A stretch of DNA of 64,000 nucleotides, taken from contig NZ_BSTD01000004.1 in NCBI RefSeq assembly GCF_030269325.1, positions 164,558 through 228,557 of the forward strand. Direction: 5' to 3'. Made by a program: the position numbers and the translations under genes. Shown here piece by piece: positions 7,611 through 16,517 of the stretch; the stretch's first letter is position 1, and each line of letters starts with the position of its first letter. The stretch is from Amycolatopsis sp. NBRC 101858 (GTDB lineage Bacteria; Actinomycetota; Actinomycetes; Mycobacteriales; Pseudonocardiaceae). The notes under the pieces are model-generated. The model had not been told where the DNA came from, ran no database searches, and worked only from the letters and a program-made list of their open reading frames with translations.

Positions 7611-8816
7611 GTGCACTCGTTCCTGAACATCAAGAAGTCCGCCCGGATCAGCGACGACTTCTGGGACGTCACCGACAAGGCCGGGCTGTTCGACGTCGTC
7701 GTCGCCGGGCTCGGCGACGGACGCCACCGCGGGCTCGACGACGGCCACGAGTTCGTCAACATGTCGTCCTACTCCTACCTCGGCCTCGACACCCACCCGA
7801 AGCTGGTGCGGGCCGCGGCCGACGCCGTGCTCGCCGAAGGCGCGCTGAACACGTCGACGTCCCGGATGCGCGTGCGGTTCGGCGCGCTCCGGGACGCCGA
7901 AGCGGCGCTGTCGGAACTGTTCGACGTCGAGGCCGTGACGCTCAACTCGTGCGCCGCTGCCGCGTGGTCGGCGCTGCCGCTGGTCGCCTCCGGGATCTTC
8001 ACCGAAGGCGAGCCGCCGCTGATGGTGTTCGACAAGAACGCCCACTTCTGCCTCAACGCGATGAAGCCGAGCGTCGCCGACGAAACCGAAGTCACGGTGG
8101 TCCCGCACAACGACGTCGAAGCGCTCGAAGCGTTGTGCAAGCAGCACAAGCGCGTCGCCTACGTCGCCGACGGCGTGTACAGCACCGGCGGGCAGGCACC
8201 GGTGAAGGAACTCCTGGCCCTGCAGGACAAGTACGGCCTCTTCCTGGTCTTCGACGAGGCCCACGGCATCTCGACGGTCGGGCACCGCGGCCGCGGCGTC
8301 GTGCTGGAGGAACTGGGCCGGATCAACGACCGCACGATCATCATCACCTCGCTCAACAAGGGCTTCGGCGCGTCCGGCGGCGCGATCTTCCTCGGCAAGC
8401 GGGGATCCCAGTGGCGGCTGGACACCGCGCAGCGCAACGGCGGCCCGCTCATGTGGTCGCAGCGCATCAACACCGCGGGCCTCGGCGGCCTGCTCGCGTC
8501 CGCGGAGCTGCACCGCACCGACGAGCTGACCGCGTTGCAGCAGCGCCTGCAGGACAACATCGCGCTCTTCGACCGCCTGGTGGAGACCGGCGAACGCGGC
8601 GACGGGCTGCCGATCCGGTTCGTGCGGGTGGGGTCGGAGGACGCGACCGTCCGGCTCGCCCAGGACCTGTTCCGGGCCGGCTTCTACGTCTCGCCGATCT
8701 TCTTCCCGATCATCGGCCGTGGCAAGGCCGGCCTGCGGATCATGCTGCGCGCCAGCATGACCACGGCCGAGATCGAGAAGTTCGCGGCGCTGCTGGGCAC
8801 CCTGGGGGAGGCGTGA
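7611..8816 (+). CDS. Alpha-oxoamine synthase (KAPA synthase/SPT-like, PLP-dependent)
   Basis: 401 residues. The family condenses an amino acid with an acyl-CoA, usually with loss of CO2, giving an alpha-amino ketone. Visible features: VNMSSYSYLGLDTHP near residue 50, PLP-stacking His in DKNAHF (H145), DEAHG (215-219) for the PLP pyridine and substrate, and Schiff-base Lys250 in SLNKGFGASGG. The loop around 112-130 (N-S-C-A-A-A-A-W) replaces the usual S-G-x-x-A-N and may shape a different substrate pocket. There are no biotin genes here, so primary KAPA synthesis is unlikely. GAGGAGAAACC precedes the ATG and the start lies 14 nt after the previous stop. Confidence 0.88.
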   Translation: MHSFLNIKKSARISDDFWDVTDKAGLFDVVVAGLGDGRHRGLDDGHEFVNMSSYSYLGLDTHPKLVRAAADAVLAEGALNTSTSRMRVRFGALRDAEAALSELFDVEAVTLNSCAAAAWSALPLVASGIFTEGEPPLMVFDKNAHFCLNAMKPSVADETEVTVVPHNDVEALEALCKQHKRVAYVADGVYSTGGQAPVKELLALQDKYGLFLVFDEAHGISTVGHRGRGVVLEELGRINDRTIIITSLNKGFGASGGAIFLGKRGSQWRLDTAQRNGGPLMWSQRINTAGLGGLLASAELHRTDELTALQQRLQDNIALFDRLVETGERGDGLPIRFVRVGSEDATVRLAQDLFRAGFYVSPIFFPIIGRGKAGLRIMLRASMTTAEIEKFAALLGTLGEA

Positions 8817-10417
8817 CGGCGCTGCGCTCGCACGTCGACGTCGCTTCGGCCGCCTTCCGCCGCAACGCCGAGGACTTCGAGGTCAACCGCGAGGTCATCG
8901 CCCGCGCCCGGGAAGCGGCACTGGCCGGCGGCAGCGAGAAGGCCCACCGCAAGCACGCGGCGCGCGGCAAGCTGACCGCCCGGCAGCGCATCGCGCGGCT
9001 GCTCGACCCCGGGACGCCCTTGCTGGAGGTCGGCCAGCTCGCCGCGCACGACGTCTACGACGAGCCGGTGCCCTCGGCCGCGCTCGTCGTGGGCGTCGGG
9101 ATCGTCGCCGGACGGCCGTTCATGGTCTTCGCCAACGACGCCACGGTGAAGGGCGGCACGTACTTCCCGCTCGGCGTCCGCAAGCACCTGCGCGGGCAGA
9201 AGATCGCCCGGGAGAACGGCCTCGGCTGCCTCTACCTCGTCGACTCGGGTGGCGTGTTCCTGCCGCTGCAGGAAGACCTGTTCCCCGACGAGGACCACCT
9301 CGGCCGCATCTTCCGCAACATCGCCGAGATGTCCGCCGAAGGGCTGCCGCAGCTGGCCGCGGTGATGGGCTCGTGCACCGCGGGCGGCGCGTACATCCCG
9401 GCGATGTGCGACGAGACGGTCATGGTCCGCGGCACCGGCACGGTGTTCCTCGGCGGCCCGCAGCTGGTGCGCGCGGCGACCGGCGAGGTCGTCGACGCGG
9501 AGACGCTCGGCGGCGCCGACCTGCACACCCGCGTCACCGGGGTCGCCGACCACCTCGCCGAGACCGACGACCACGCCCTCGAGATCCTGCGCGACCTCGC
9601 GGCGCGCAGCTCCCGGCCGCCGCTGTCGCCGCCGGCCCGGGAGCCCCGTCCGCCGAAGTACGACCCCGCCGAGCTGCCCGGGGTCGTGAGCGCCGGGCTG
9701 AAGGAGCACATCCCGGCGCGCGAGATCCTCGCGCGGCTGCTCGACGACAGCGAGTTCACCGAGTACCGCGCCCGCTTCGGCCCGACGATCGTCTGCGGGA
9801 CCGGGCACGTCGGCGGCTACCCGGTGGGCGTGCTGATCAACGACGGCGTCCTGTTCTCCGAGAGCGCGCAGAAGGCCGCGAACTTCATCGAGGTGTGCGC
9901 GCAGCGGGACATCCCGCTGCTGTTCCTGCACAACATCAACGGGTTCATGGTCGGCGCCGAGTACGAGGCCGGCGGGATCACCAAGCACGGCGCCAAGCTC
10001 GTCAACGCCGTGTCGTGCGCGAAGGTGCCGAAGTTCAGCCTGGTGATCGGCGGCAGCTACGGCGCGGGCAACTTCGCCATGTGCGGGCGGTCCATGGGGT
10101 CGCAGCTGATGGCCATGTGGCCGAGCGCGCGGTCCACTGTGGTCGGTGCCGAGCAGACGGCCAAGGTGATGACCCTGATCCGCGGCGACCAGCTCGCCAA
10201 GGAGGGCCGCGAGCTCACGCCCGAGGAGGAGGCGGAGATCCGCGAGCCGATCCTCGCCTCCTACGAACGGCAGGCGCAGCCGCTGTACTACGCGGCCCGG
10301 CTGTGGGTCGACGCCGTCGTGGACCCGGTCGAGACGCGCGACTGGCTGGCGCTGTGCCTGGCCATGGCCGCCGACGCGCCGAAGCGGGAGACCCGCTTCG
10401 GGGTCTTCAGGATGTGA
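8813..10417 (+). CDS. Acyl-CoA carboxylase carboxyltransferase (beta) subunit
   Basis: 534 residues from a GTG that overlaps the previous stop by 4 nt (GTGA), with GGGGGAG just upstream. Two crotonase-like halves are seen: the N-half with GGTYFPLGVRKHLRGQKIA, YLVDSGGVFLPLQ and MGSCTAGGAYIPA, and the C-half with GGYPVGVLINDGVLFSE, NINGFMVGAEYE and IGGSYGAGNFAM. The pattern is closest to methylcrotonyl/geranyl-CoA carboxylases rather than acetyl- or propionyl-CoA types. It transfers CO2 from carboxybiotin to an acyl-CoA. With the following alpha subunit it forms a complete enzyme; placement inside this operon suggests it makes a dedicated carboxylated extender. Confidence 0.93.
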   Translation: MTALRSHVDVASAAFRRNAEDFEVNREVIARAREAALAGGSEKAHRKHAARGKLTARQRIARLLDPGTPLLEVGQLAAHDVYDEPVPSAALVVGVGIVAGRPFMVFANDATVKGGTYFPLGVRKHLRGQKIARENGLGCLYLVDSGGVFLPLQEDLFPDEDHLGRIFRNIAEMSAEGLPQLAAVMGSCTAGGAYIPAMCDETVMVRGTGTVFLGGPQLVRAATGEVVDAETLGGADLHTRVTGVADHLAETDDHALEILRDLAARSSRPPLSPPAREPRPPKYDPAELPGVVSAGLKEHIPAREILARLLDDSEFTEYRARFGPTIVCGTGHVGGYPVGVLINDGVLFSESAQKAANFIEVCAQRDIPLLFLHNINGFMVGAEYEAGGITKHGAKLVNAVSCAKVPKFSLVIGGSYGAGNFAMCGRSMGSQLMAMWPSARSTVVGAEQTAKVMTLIRGDQLAKEGRELTPEEEAEIREPILASYERQAQPLYYAARLWVDAVVDPVETRDWLALCLAMAADAPKRETRFGVFRM

Positions 10418-10424
10418 GGGGACG

Positions 10425-12395
10425 ATGCCGAAACGTGTGCTCATCGCCAACCGCGGGGAGATCGCCCGCCGGATCGCGCGCACCTGCCGCCGGCTCGGCG
10501 TCGACCACGTCGCGGTGCACTCCGCCGCCGACGCCGGCGCGGCCCACCTCGCGGACGCGGCCGAAACCGTCCACATCGGACCGTCGCCGGCCCGGGAGAG
10601 CTACCTCGACATCGACGCGGTCGTCGACGCGGCCCTGCGCACGAACTGCGACGCCGTGCACCCCGGCTACGGGTTCCTGTCCGAGAACCCGGAGTTCGCC
10701 GCCCGCGTCACCGAAGCCGGGCTCGTCTTCATCGGACCGGACGCGGCCACGATCGAGGCGATGGGGGACAAGGCCCGCGCCCGGGAGCTGATGGCCGCGG
10801 CCGGCGTCCCGGTCCTGCCCGGCTCCGAGCACGCGACCGAGTCGGCGGACGTCCTGCTCGCCGACGCGCGCCGGATCGGCTACCCGGTGATCCTCAAGCC
10901 GGTCGCCGGGGGCGGCGGCAAGGGCATGCGCGTGGTCCACACCGAAGCGGAGCTGCCCGACGCGGTCGAGGAGGCCGTCCGGCTGGGCCGCGCCGGGTTC
11001 GGCGACGGCCGGCTGCTGGCCGAGCGGTACGTCGCCGCGCCGCGGCACCTCGAGGTGCAGGTCTTCGGCGACCGGCACGGGAACGTCGTCCACCTCTTCG
11101 AGCGCGAGTGCTCGCTGCAGCGGCGGCACCAGAAGATCGTCGAGGAGGCACCGGCGCCGCACCTGCCGGCCCCGACCCGGCACGCGCTGCTCGACGCGGC
11201 CGTGCGGGGTGCGACCGCGCTGGGGTACCTCGGCGCGGGCACGTTCGAGTTCATCCTCGACGGCGACGGGCGGTTCTTCTTCCTGGAGGTCAACACCCGG
11301 CTGCAGGTCGAGCACCCGGTCACCGAGGAGATCACCGGGCTGGACCTCGTCGAGTGGCAGCTGCGCGTCGCCGACGGCGAGCCGCTCCCGCTGGAGCAGT
11401 GGCAGATCCGCGCCACCGGGCACGCGATCGAGTGCCGGGTGTACGCCGAGGACCCCGAGCACGGCTTCCGCCCGGCGCCGGGCCACGCCGAGGTCGTCCG
11501 GTGGCCCCAGGGCGTCCGCGTCGAGGCCGCGTTCGACGACTCCGGTGCGGTGCCGGGGTTCTACGACCCGATGGTCGCGAAGCTCGTGGCCACCGGGGCC
11601 GACCGGCCGGCGGCCCTCGCCCGCCTGCGCACGGCGATCGAGGAGACCACGCTCGTCGGCCTGACCACCAACCTCGGCTTCCTCGGCGAGCTGCTGGCCG
11701 AACCCCGGGTGGCCGAGGGCCGGGTGGACACCCACCTGGTCGACGGCTTCACCGCCCGTCCGGCTCCGCACTGCCGCGACGCGCAGGCCCTGGCGTGCGC
11801 GGCGGCCCTGGCGGTGCCGGACCGGGCCGCCGCGGCCTCGCCGTGGACCGGGACCATCGGAGCCTTCGACCGCGCCGCGCTCGACCCCGACGCGCCGCTC
11901 GGCCGCCTCGTCCTGCGCCGCGACGGCCGCGACCGCGAGGCCCGGCTGCTGGCCCGCGACCGGGCCGGACTGCACGTCGAGACCGACGGCCACCGCTTCA
12001 CCGTCACCGCCGGCCCGGCGGACGACAGGGTGGTCCGCGGCACGGTGGGGACCACCCGGTGGACGGGTTTGCCCACCGCGGACGGCTACGAGATCGTCCT
12101 CGACGGCCACCGCGTCGCGCTGGCCCGCCGGACGTTCGACGAAGGCGGCGGCGACGCCTCCGACGGCGCGGTGCGCACGCCGATGCCGGGGGTCGTCGTC
12201 GGCGTGGCGTGCGCGCCCGGCGCACGGGTCGAAGCGGGGGAGCTGCTGGTGGTCGTCGAGGCGATGAAGATGGAGAACCGCATCGTCGCGCCCTTCGCCG
12301 GGACCGTCGGCCGGCTTTCCTGCGCGCTGAACGACGGCGTCACCGCCGACCAGGTCCTCGTCACCCTGAACCCACTGGGAGAATCCGATGTCTGA
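10425..12395 (+). CDS. Acyl-CoA carboxylase biotin carboxylase/BCCP (alpha) subunit
   Basis: 656 residues. The biotin carboxylase part covers about 1-450: LIANRGEIARRI at the start, HPGYGFLSEN, VAGGGGKGMRVV ATP-grasp loop and EVNTRLQVEHPVTE. A linking BT domain follows, then a biotinyl domain ending the protein with VVEAMKMENRIV, where Lys615 is the biotin site. The alpha subunit with built-in BCCP fits MCC/ACC-type actinobacterial carboxylases. It starts 7 nt after the beta subunit. Biotin would be attached by BirA encoded elsewhere. Confidence 0.95.
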   Translation: MPKRVLIANRGEIARRIARTCRRLGVDHVAVHSAADAGAAHLADAAETVHIGPSPARESYLDIDAVVDAALRTNCDAVHPGYGFLSENPEFAARVTEAGLVFIGPDAATIEAMGDKARARELMAAAGVPVLPGSEHATESADVLLADARRIGYPVILKPVAGGGGKGMRVVHTEAELPDAVEEAVRLGRAGFGDGRLLAERYVAAPRHLEVQVFGDRHGNVVHLFERECSLQRRHQKIVEEAPAPHLPAPTRHALLDAAVRGATALGYLGAGTFEFILDGDGRFFFLEVNTRLQVEHPVTEEITGLDLVEWQLRVADGEPLPLEQWQIRATGHAIECRVYAEDPEHGFRPAPGHAEVVRWPQGVRVEAAFDDSGAVPGFYDPMVAKLVATGADRPAALARLRTAIEETTLVGLTTNLGFLGELLAEPRVAEGRVDTHLVDGFTARPAPHCRDAQALACAAALAVPDRAAAASPWTGTIGAFDRAALDPDAPLGRLVLRRDGRDREARLLARDRAGLHVETDGHRFTVTAGPADDRVVRGTVGTTRWTGLPTADGYEIVLDGHRVALARRTFDEGGGDASDGAVRTPMPGVVVGVACAPGARVEAGELLVVVEAMKMENRIVAPFAGTVGRLSCALNDGVTADQVLVTLNPLGESDV

Positions 12396-13647
12396 CGCAC
12401 CTGCCCTGTTGTTCGTCGGCGGCGCCCGGCCGCTCAGCTTCAGCCTCGACATGGCGGCGGAGGCGCTGGCCCAGGCGGCGGCCCGCGGCATCCGCGTGCA
12501 CGTCACCAACACCGCCGAAGTGCTCGCCGCGACCGAAGACGTCGTCGGCAAGGCGGCGGCGACGTCCACTGTGGACGTTCTCAAGCCCGGCGAGTCCGCG
12601 GCCTGGGCGAAGGCGCGGGACGAGCGCTTCGACGCCGTCTACGCGCTGCAGGAGCTGGCCCAGGTCGCCGTCGCCGAGACGGCCGAAGCGATCGGCGTCG
12701 CGGGCAACCCGCCCGAGGCCGTGCACCGCGTCCGGACCAAGGACGCCTGTCGCGAAGCGCTGGCCGCCGCCGGGTTCCCGCAGCCGGTCGTCCGGCTCTG
12801 CGCGACCGAAGCCGAGGCCGAAGCCTTCCTCGGCGAGTACGCCGGGCCGTGGATCGTGAAACCCCGCGATGCCATGGGCAGCACCGGCGTGAGCCTGGTG
12901 ACCGAGCCCGGGCAGCTGCCCGCGGCGCTCGCGCTGCTACCGGACGCGAAGCCGTTCCTGGTGGAGCAGTTCGTCGAGGGGCCCGAGTTCAGCGTCGAAG
13001 GCGTCTTCCTCGGAGGTGTCCCGAAGGTCCTCGCCGTCACCGCCAAGGAGAAGGTGCCGCCGCCGTTCTTCGTCGAGACCGGGCACGTGCTGCCCGCGCC
13101 GCTGCCGGACGCCCGGCGGCAGGAGATCGAAACGCAGGTGACCGGCGCGTTGAAGACGCTCGGGCTGCGCGTCGGCGGCTTCCACGTCGAGCTGTGGCTG
13201 ACCCCGGCCGGGGTCGTGCTGGGCGAGGTGCACGGCCGCTTCGGCGGCGACTGGATCCACCGCATGCTCGCCCACGCCATCCCGGGCCTCGAGCTGTACG
13301 GGCTGGTCTTCGACGACCTGCTCGGCCGGCCGGTCACCGATATCCCGCTGGAACCGAGCCGGGGCGCGGCCGTCCGGTACCTCACGCCGCCGCCGGGCCG
13401 GCTCGCCGCGGTCGAGGGCTGGGACGACGTCCTCGCCCACCCCGCCGTCCTGTACGCCGAACTCGGCGTCGGGCCCGGCGACGAAGTCAAGCCCCTGCAC
13501 CGCTCCGGCGACCGCGTCGGCCTGATCGTCGTCGGCGCCGAGACGCCGGAAGCGGCGAGTGCGCTGGCCGCCGACCTCGTGGACTCGGTGAAGTTCGTGC
13601 CCGAGTCCGAACCCGATCGCCTGCCGGGCCTGTGGGCCCTGCGCTGA
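12388..13647 (+). CDS. ATP-grasp ligase
   Basis: 419 residues overlapping the previous gene by 8 nt. The N-terminal 100 residues form a preATP-grasp domain (LLFVGGARPLSFSLDMAAEAL). The ATP-grasp core has WIVKPRDAMGSTGVSLV (nucleotide loop), LVEQFVEGPEFSVEGVF and GEVHGRFGGDWIH (metal-binding Glu/Asn-like region). The C-terminal 80 residues resemble the lid domain of L-amino acid ligases. Such enzymes activate a carboxylate as acyl phosphate and join it to an amine. I infer it couples an amino acid or acid to the amino ketone made upstream. A carboxylase-accessory or CoA-ligase role is possible but less typical. Confidence 0.85.
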   Translation: MSDAPALLFVGGARPLSFSLDMAAEALAQAAARGIRVHVTNTAEVLAATEDVVGKAAATSTVDVLKPGESAAWAKARDERFDAVYALQELAQVAVAETAEAIGVAGNPPEAVHRVRTKDACREALAAAGFPQPVVRLCATEAEAEAFLGEYAGPWIVKPRDAMGSTGVSLVTEPGQLPAALALLPDAKPFLVEQFVEGPEFSVEGVFLGGVPKVLAVTAKEKVPPPFFVETGHVLPAPLPDARRQEIETQVTGALKTLGLRVGGFHVELWLTPAGVVLGEVHGRFGGDWIHRMLAHAIPGLELYGLVFDDLLGRPVTDIPLEPSRGAAVRYLTPPPGRLAAVEGWDDVLAHPAVLYAELGVGPGDEVKPLHRSGDRVGLIVVGAETPEAASALAADLVDSVKFVPESEPDRLPGLWALR

Positions 13648-13659
13648 CCTGAGGACGAG

Positions 13660-14694
13660 ATGACCGACATCGGCATTCTGAGCACCGGCTCCTACCTGCC
13701 CGACCGCGTCGTCACCAACGCCGAGATCGCCCCGGCGGCCGGCGTCGACGCGGCGTGGATCGAACGCAAGACCGGCATCCGCGAACGCCGGCACGCCGCA
13801 CCCGGGCAGGCCACCTCCAACCTCGCGGCGATCGCGGCCGACCGGGCGCTGCTCGCCGCGGGCCTCAGCCCGGACGACGTCGACCACGTCGTCGTCGCGA
13901 CCTCCACCCCGGACCACCCGCAGCCGGCCACGGCCAGCCTGGTCCAGCACCTCATCGGCGCCCGCTCGGCTTCGGCCGTCGACGTCAACGCGGTGTGCAG
14001 CGGGTTCGTCTACGCACTCGCGATGGCCCAGGGTCTCGTGCGCGACGGCGGCCACGCGCTGGTGATCGGCGCCGACATCTACTCCCGCATCCTGGACGTG
14101 CGTGACCGCAAGACCGCGATCCTGTTCGGTGACGGTGCGGGGGCGGTCGTGCTCGGCCCCGTACCGGCGGGAGGGGGCGTCATCGGCACGCGGCTGCGCG
14201 GACACGGTGACGACCACCGGCTCATCGGCGTGCGCGCCGGCGGCAGCCGGGTGCCCGCGTCGGTCCGGTCGGTGCTGGACGGCGAGCACTTCTTCCGGAT
14301 GGACGGCCGCGGTGTGCGTGAGTTCGTCACCGGGCACGTCCCGTCGGCGATCACCCAGGCACTGCGGGAAAGCGGGCTGCCCGCCACCGCCGTCGACCAC
14401 CTCGTGCCGCACCAGGCCAACGGCGTGCTGCTGCGCGAGCTGGGGGAGGCGCTCGCCCTGCCGAACGCGGCCCTGCACCTGACGGTCGGGGAGTTCGCCA
14501 ACACCGGCGCGGCTTCCGTGCCCATCACGCTCGACGCCGCCCACCGCGCCGGCGCCCTCGACGTCGGCGACGTCGTGCTGCTGGCCGGGTTCGGCGGTGG
14601 CATGAACCTCGGCGTCAGCCTGTGCCGGTGGACCGCGGCACCGCCCCGCCGCACCGGCTTGCCCACGCAGACCAGCGCCCTGTCCCACGGCTGA
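13660..14694 (+). CDS. Beta-ketoacyl-ACP synthase III (KAS III/FabH-like)
   Basis: 344 residues with a complete Cys-His-Asn triad: Cys113 in VNAVCSGFVYAL, His251 in VPHQANGVLL and Asn281 in GEFANTGAASVP. The start MTDIGILSTGSYLPDRVVTN and W-I-E-R-K-T-G-I-R-E-R-R are family hallmarks. KAS III condenses an acyl-CoA with malonyl-ACP or, in secondary metabolism, makes esters or other C-C bonds. No acyl carrier protein is in the operon, so it either borrows the fatty-acid ACP or uses CoA thioesters. The C-terminal 20 residues (PRRTGLPTQTSALSHG) extend beyond usual FabH and look unstructured. Confidence 0.92.
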   Translation: MTDIGILSTGSYLPDRVVTNAEIAPAAGVDAAWIERKTGIRERRHAAPGQATSNLAAIAADRALLAAGLSPDDVDHVVVATSTPDHPQPATASLVQHLIGARSASAVDVNAVCSGFVYALAMAQGLVRDGGHALVIGADIYSRILDVRDRKTAILFGDGAGAVVLGPVPAGGGVIGTRLRGHGDDHRLIGVRAGGSRVPASVRSVLDGEHFFRMDGRGVREFVTGHVPSAITQALRESGLPATAVDHLVPHQANGVLLRELGEALALPNAALHLTVGEFANTGAASVPITLDAAHRAGALDVGDVVLLAGFGGGMNLGVSLCRWTAAPPRRTGLPTQTSALSHG

Positions 14695-14707
14695 GAAAGG
14701 CCTGCCC

Positions 14708-15934
14708 ATGCCCGCGCTCCTGCCCCGCGGCGGTCCACCCCGGCTGCTCGCGGTGGCGACGCTGATCACGATGACCGGCTACGGCGTCTACCTGACCGCC
14801 GGCGTTCTGTACTTCACGCGCGTAGTCCAGCTGCCCGCCGGCCAGGTCGGCCTCGGGCTGACGGTCGCCGGCGCGGTGTCGCTCTCGGCCGGGATCCCGT
14901 TCGGGCACCTCGCCGACCGCCACGGCGCCCGCACGGTCTACGCGCTCACCCTCGTGCTCGGCGCGGTCTCGATGGCGGGATTGTGCCTGGCGCAAGGGTT
15001 CTGGACGTTCGTGGTGTTCGCGAGCCTCGGCGCCGCGGCCCAGACGGCCGGGCCCGCCGCACGCAGCCCGCTCGTGCAGGAGTACGGCGGCGACCGGCCG
15101 GCGGAGTTCCGCGGCTACCTCCGGTCGGTGACGAACCTGGGCATCGCGCTCGGCGCGCTGCTGGCCGGCTGGGGCGTCGCGGCGGACACCCGCAACGCGT
15201 ACCTGCTGCTCATCGCGGGCAGCGCGGTCTCCTACGCGGCGAGCGCGGCCGTGGTGCTGTTCCTGCCGTCGGTCCCGCCGAAACCGGCGGGCACCGGACC
15301 GCGGTGGGTCGCCCTGCGCGACCGGCCGTACCTCGTGCTGACCCTGCTCGACGGCGTCATGGCGATCCAGTACCGGGTGCTGACCGCGGCGGTCCCGCTG
15401 TGGCTGGTCGCCCGCACGGCGGCACCGAACTGGACGGTCTCCGGCGTGATGGTGGTGAACACGGTGATCGTGGTGTTCTTCCAGGTCCGCGCGAGCCGCC
15501 GGATCGACACGACGAAGGCGGGCGCGGTGGCGTTCCGGCGTGCCGGGTTCGCGTTCTTCGCCGCGTGCGTGGCGATCGCGGCGATGGCCGGGGCGCCGAC
15601 GTGGCTGGCCCTGGTCCTGTTGCTGGCGGCGGTGATCGTGCACACGGTGGGCGAGATCTGGCAGGCCGCGGGCGGCTTCGAGCTGTCGTTCACGCTCGCG
15701 CCGCCGCACGCGGTCGGGCAGTACCAGGGACTGTTCGGCATGGGCCTGGGCCTGGGTGTGACGCTGGGGCCGGCGGTGCTGATCGCGCTGTGCATCACCT
15801 GGGGCACGCCGGGGTGGTGGGTGGTCGGCGGGATCTTCGCGGCCACCGGCTTGGCGGTTCCGGCGGTGGTGCGGTGGGCCGAGCGCGACCGCGTTCAGGT
15901 CAGCGCGACCGGTGCGGAGCTCTCGAAGCGGTAG
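14708..15934 (+). CDS. MFS transporter, probable exporter
   Basis: 408 residues with about 12 hydrophobic helices (for example LIMTMTGYGVYLTAGVLYF at the start). The loop after helix 2 reads GHLADRHGARTVY, the standard MFS G-x-L-A-D-R-x-G signature. It lies in the inner membrane. As last gene of the operon it is likely the efflux or self-resistance pump for the cluster product. Its 3' end overlaps the convergent winged-helix gene by 40 nt. Confidence 0.9.
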   Translation: MPALLPRGGPPRLLAVATLITMTGYGVYLTAGVLYFTRVVQLPAGQVGLGLTVAGAVSLSAGIPFGHLADRHGARTVYALTLVLGAVSMAGLCLAQGFWTFVVFASLGAAAQTAGPAARSPLVQEYGGDRPAEFRGYLRSVTNLGIALGALLAGWGVAADTRNAYLLLIAGSAVSYAASAAVVLFLPSVPPKPAGTGPRWVALRDRPYLVLTLLDGVMAIQYRVLTAAVPLWLVARTAAPNWTVSGVMVVNTVIVVFFQVRASRRIDTTKAGAVAFRRAGFAFFAACVAIAAMAGAPTWLALVLLLAAVIVHTVGEIWQAAGGFELSFTLAPPHAVGQYQGLFGMGLGLGVTLGPAVLIALCITWGTPGWWVVGGIFAATGLAVPAVVRWAERDRVQVSATGAELSKR

Positions 15935-16359
15935 CCGATCCCGCGGACGGTGGTGATCGGGTCCAGGTGCGGGGCCAGCTTGGCCCGGAGCTTGCGCACG
16001 TGGACGTCGACGGTCCGGTCGCCGCCGTCCTGCCGCGGCCACAGCGCGGTCTTCAGCGCGGCGCGGGTGAAGACCTGGTCCGGGTGCGCGCCGAGGTAGC
16101 GCAGCAGGTCGAACTCCAGCCGGGTCAGCTCGAGGTGCCTGCCGAGCAGGATCGCCCGCCGGGAGCCGGTTTCGATGTGCAGCAGCGCGTCCGGCACCAG
16201 CTTCAGGTGGGATCGCGCCGGGAAGACGTCGACGCTGGCCAGGCCGTCGAGCGCGGACGCCAGCCGGGCGGCGACGAGCGCGGCGTCACGGGCCGGACCG
16301 CTGAGGTCGATCCGGATGGTCACGTCGAGCACCCCGGGGCGTTCCGGCTGGATCGTCAT
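15895..16359 (-). CDS. Stand-alone OmpR/PhoB-type winged-helix regulator
   Basis: 154 residues. There is no receiver domain: the first about 65 residues (DVTIRIDLSGPARDAALVAARLASALDGL) have no phosphoacceptor Asp pattern. The C-terminal 90 are a clear trans_reg_C domain: LELTRLEFDLLRYLGAHPDQVFTR, then RTVDVHVRKLRAKL and VRGIGYRFE. Two-component control is therefore unlikely. The ATG at 16359 is preceded by GACAAT (16367-16372, minus strand) with a 7-nt gap, so the mRNA may be leaderless. It is divergent from the PepSY operon and convergent with the MFS gene; which one it regulates is unclear. Confidence 0.85.
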   Translation of the reverse strand: MTIQPERPGVLDVTIRIDLSGPARDAALVAARLASALDGLASVDVFPARSHLKLVPDALLHIETGSRRAILLGRHLELTRLEFDLLRYLGAHPDQVFTRAALKTALWPRQDGGDRTVDVHVRKLRAKLAPHLDPITTVRGIGYRFESSAPVALT

Positions 16360-16446
16360 GGCCGCGATTGTCGTTGCCCCGCGCGAAGATGCGAAGCGCG
16401 CCCGGCGGGTGGAACGGCTTGACGCGCCGGGAACTCCGGGATTCCC

Positions 16447-16476
16447 GGGAACCGTACGCGGATTCCAGCCGACCTC
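16447..16476 (+). promoter_or_regulatory. ECF-sigma-type promoter of the PepSY operon
   Basis: GGGAACC (16447-16453), a 17-nt spacer, then GACCTC (16471-16476). The same arrangement lies before copZ (20440) and before the Cys-rich gene (18765, minus strand). The -35 is part of a palindrome TTCCCGGGAA (16442-16451). I infer recognition by the sigma factor encoded at 19806. Confidence 0.6.
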
Positions 16477-16517
16477 TCTCCTGAGGCGGCGGCCGCCGCG
16501 GACGGGAAGGGAGCTCG

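Noticed and set aside
7611..8816. AOS gene as biotin biosynthesis bioF
   Set aside because: No bioA, bioB or bioD neighbours, a changed substrate loop, and an operon of secondary-metabolism type.
8684..10576. Long minus-strand frame across the carboxyltransferase gene
   Set aside because: Composition is His/Asp/Arg-rich without family motifs, and the plus-strand reading is a full carboxyltransferase.
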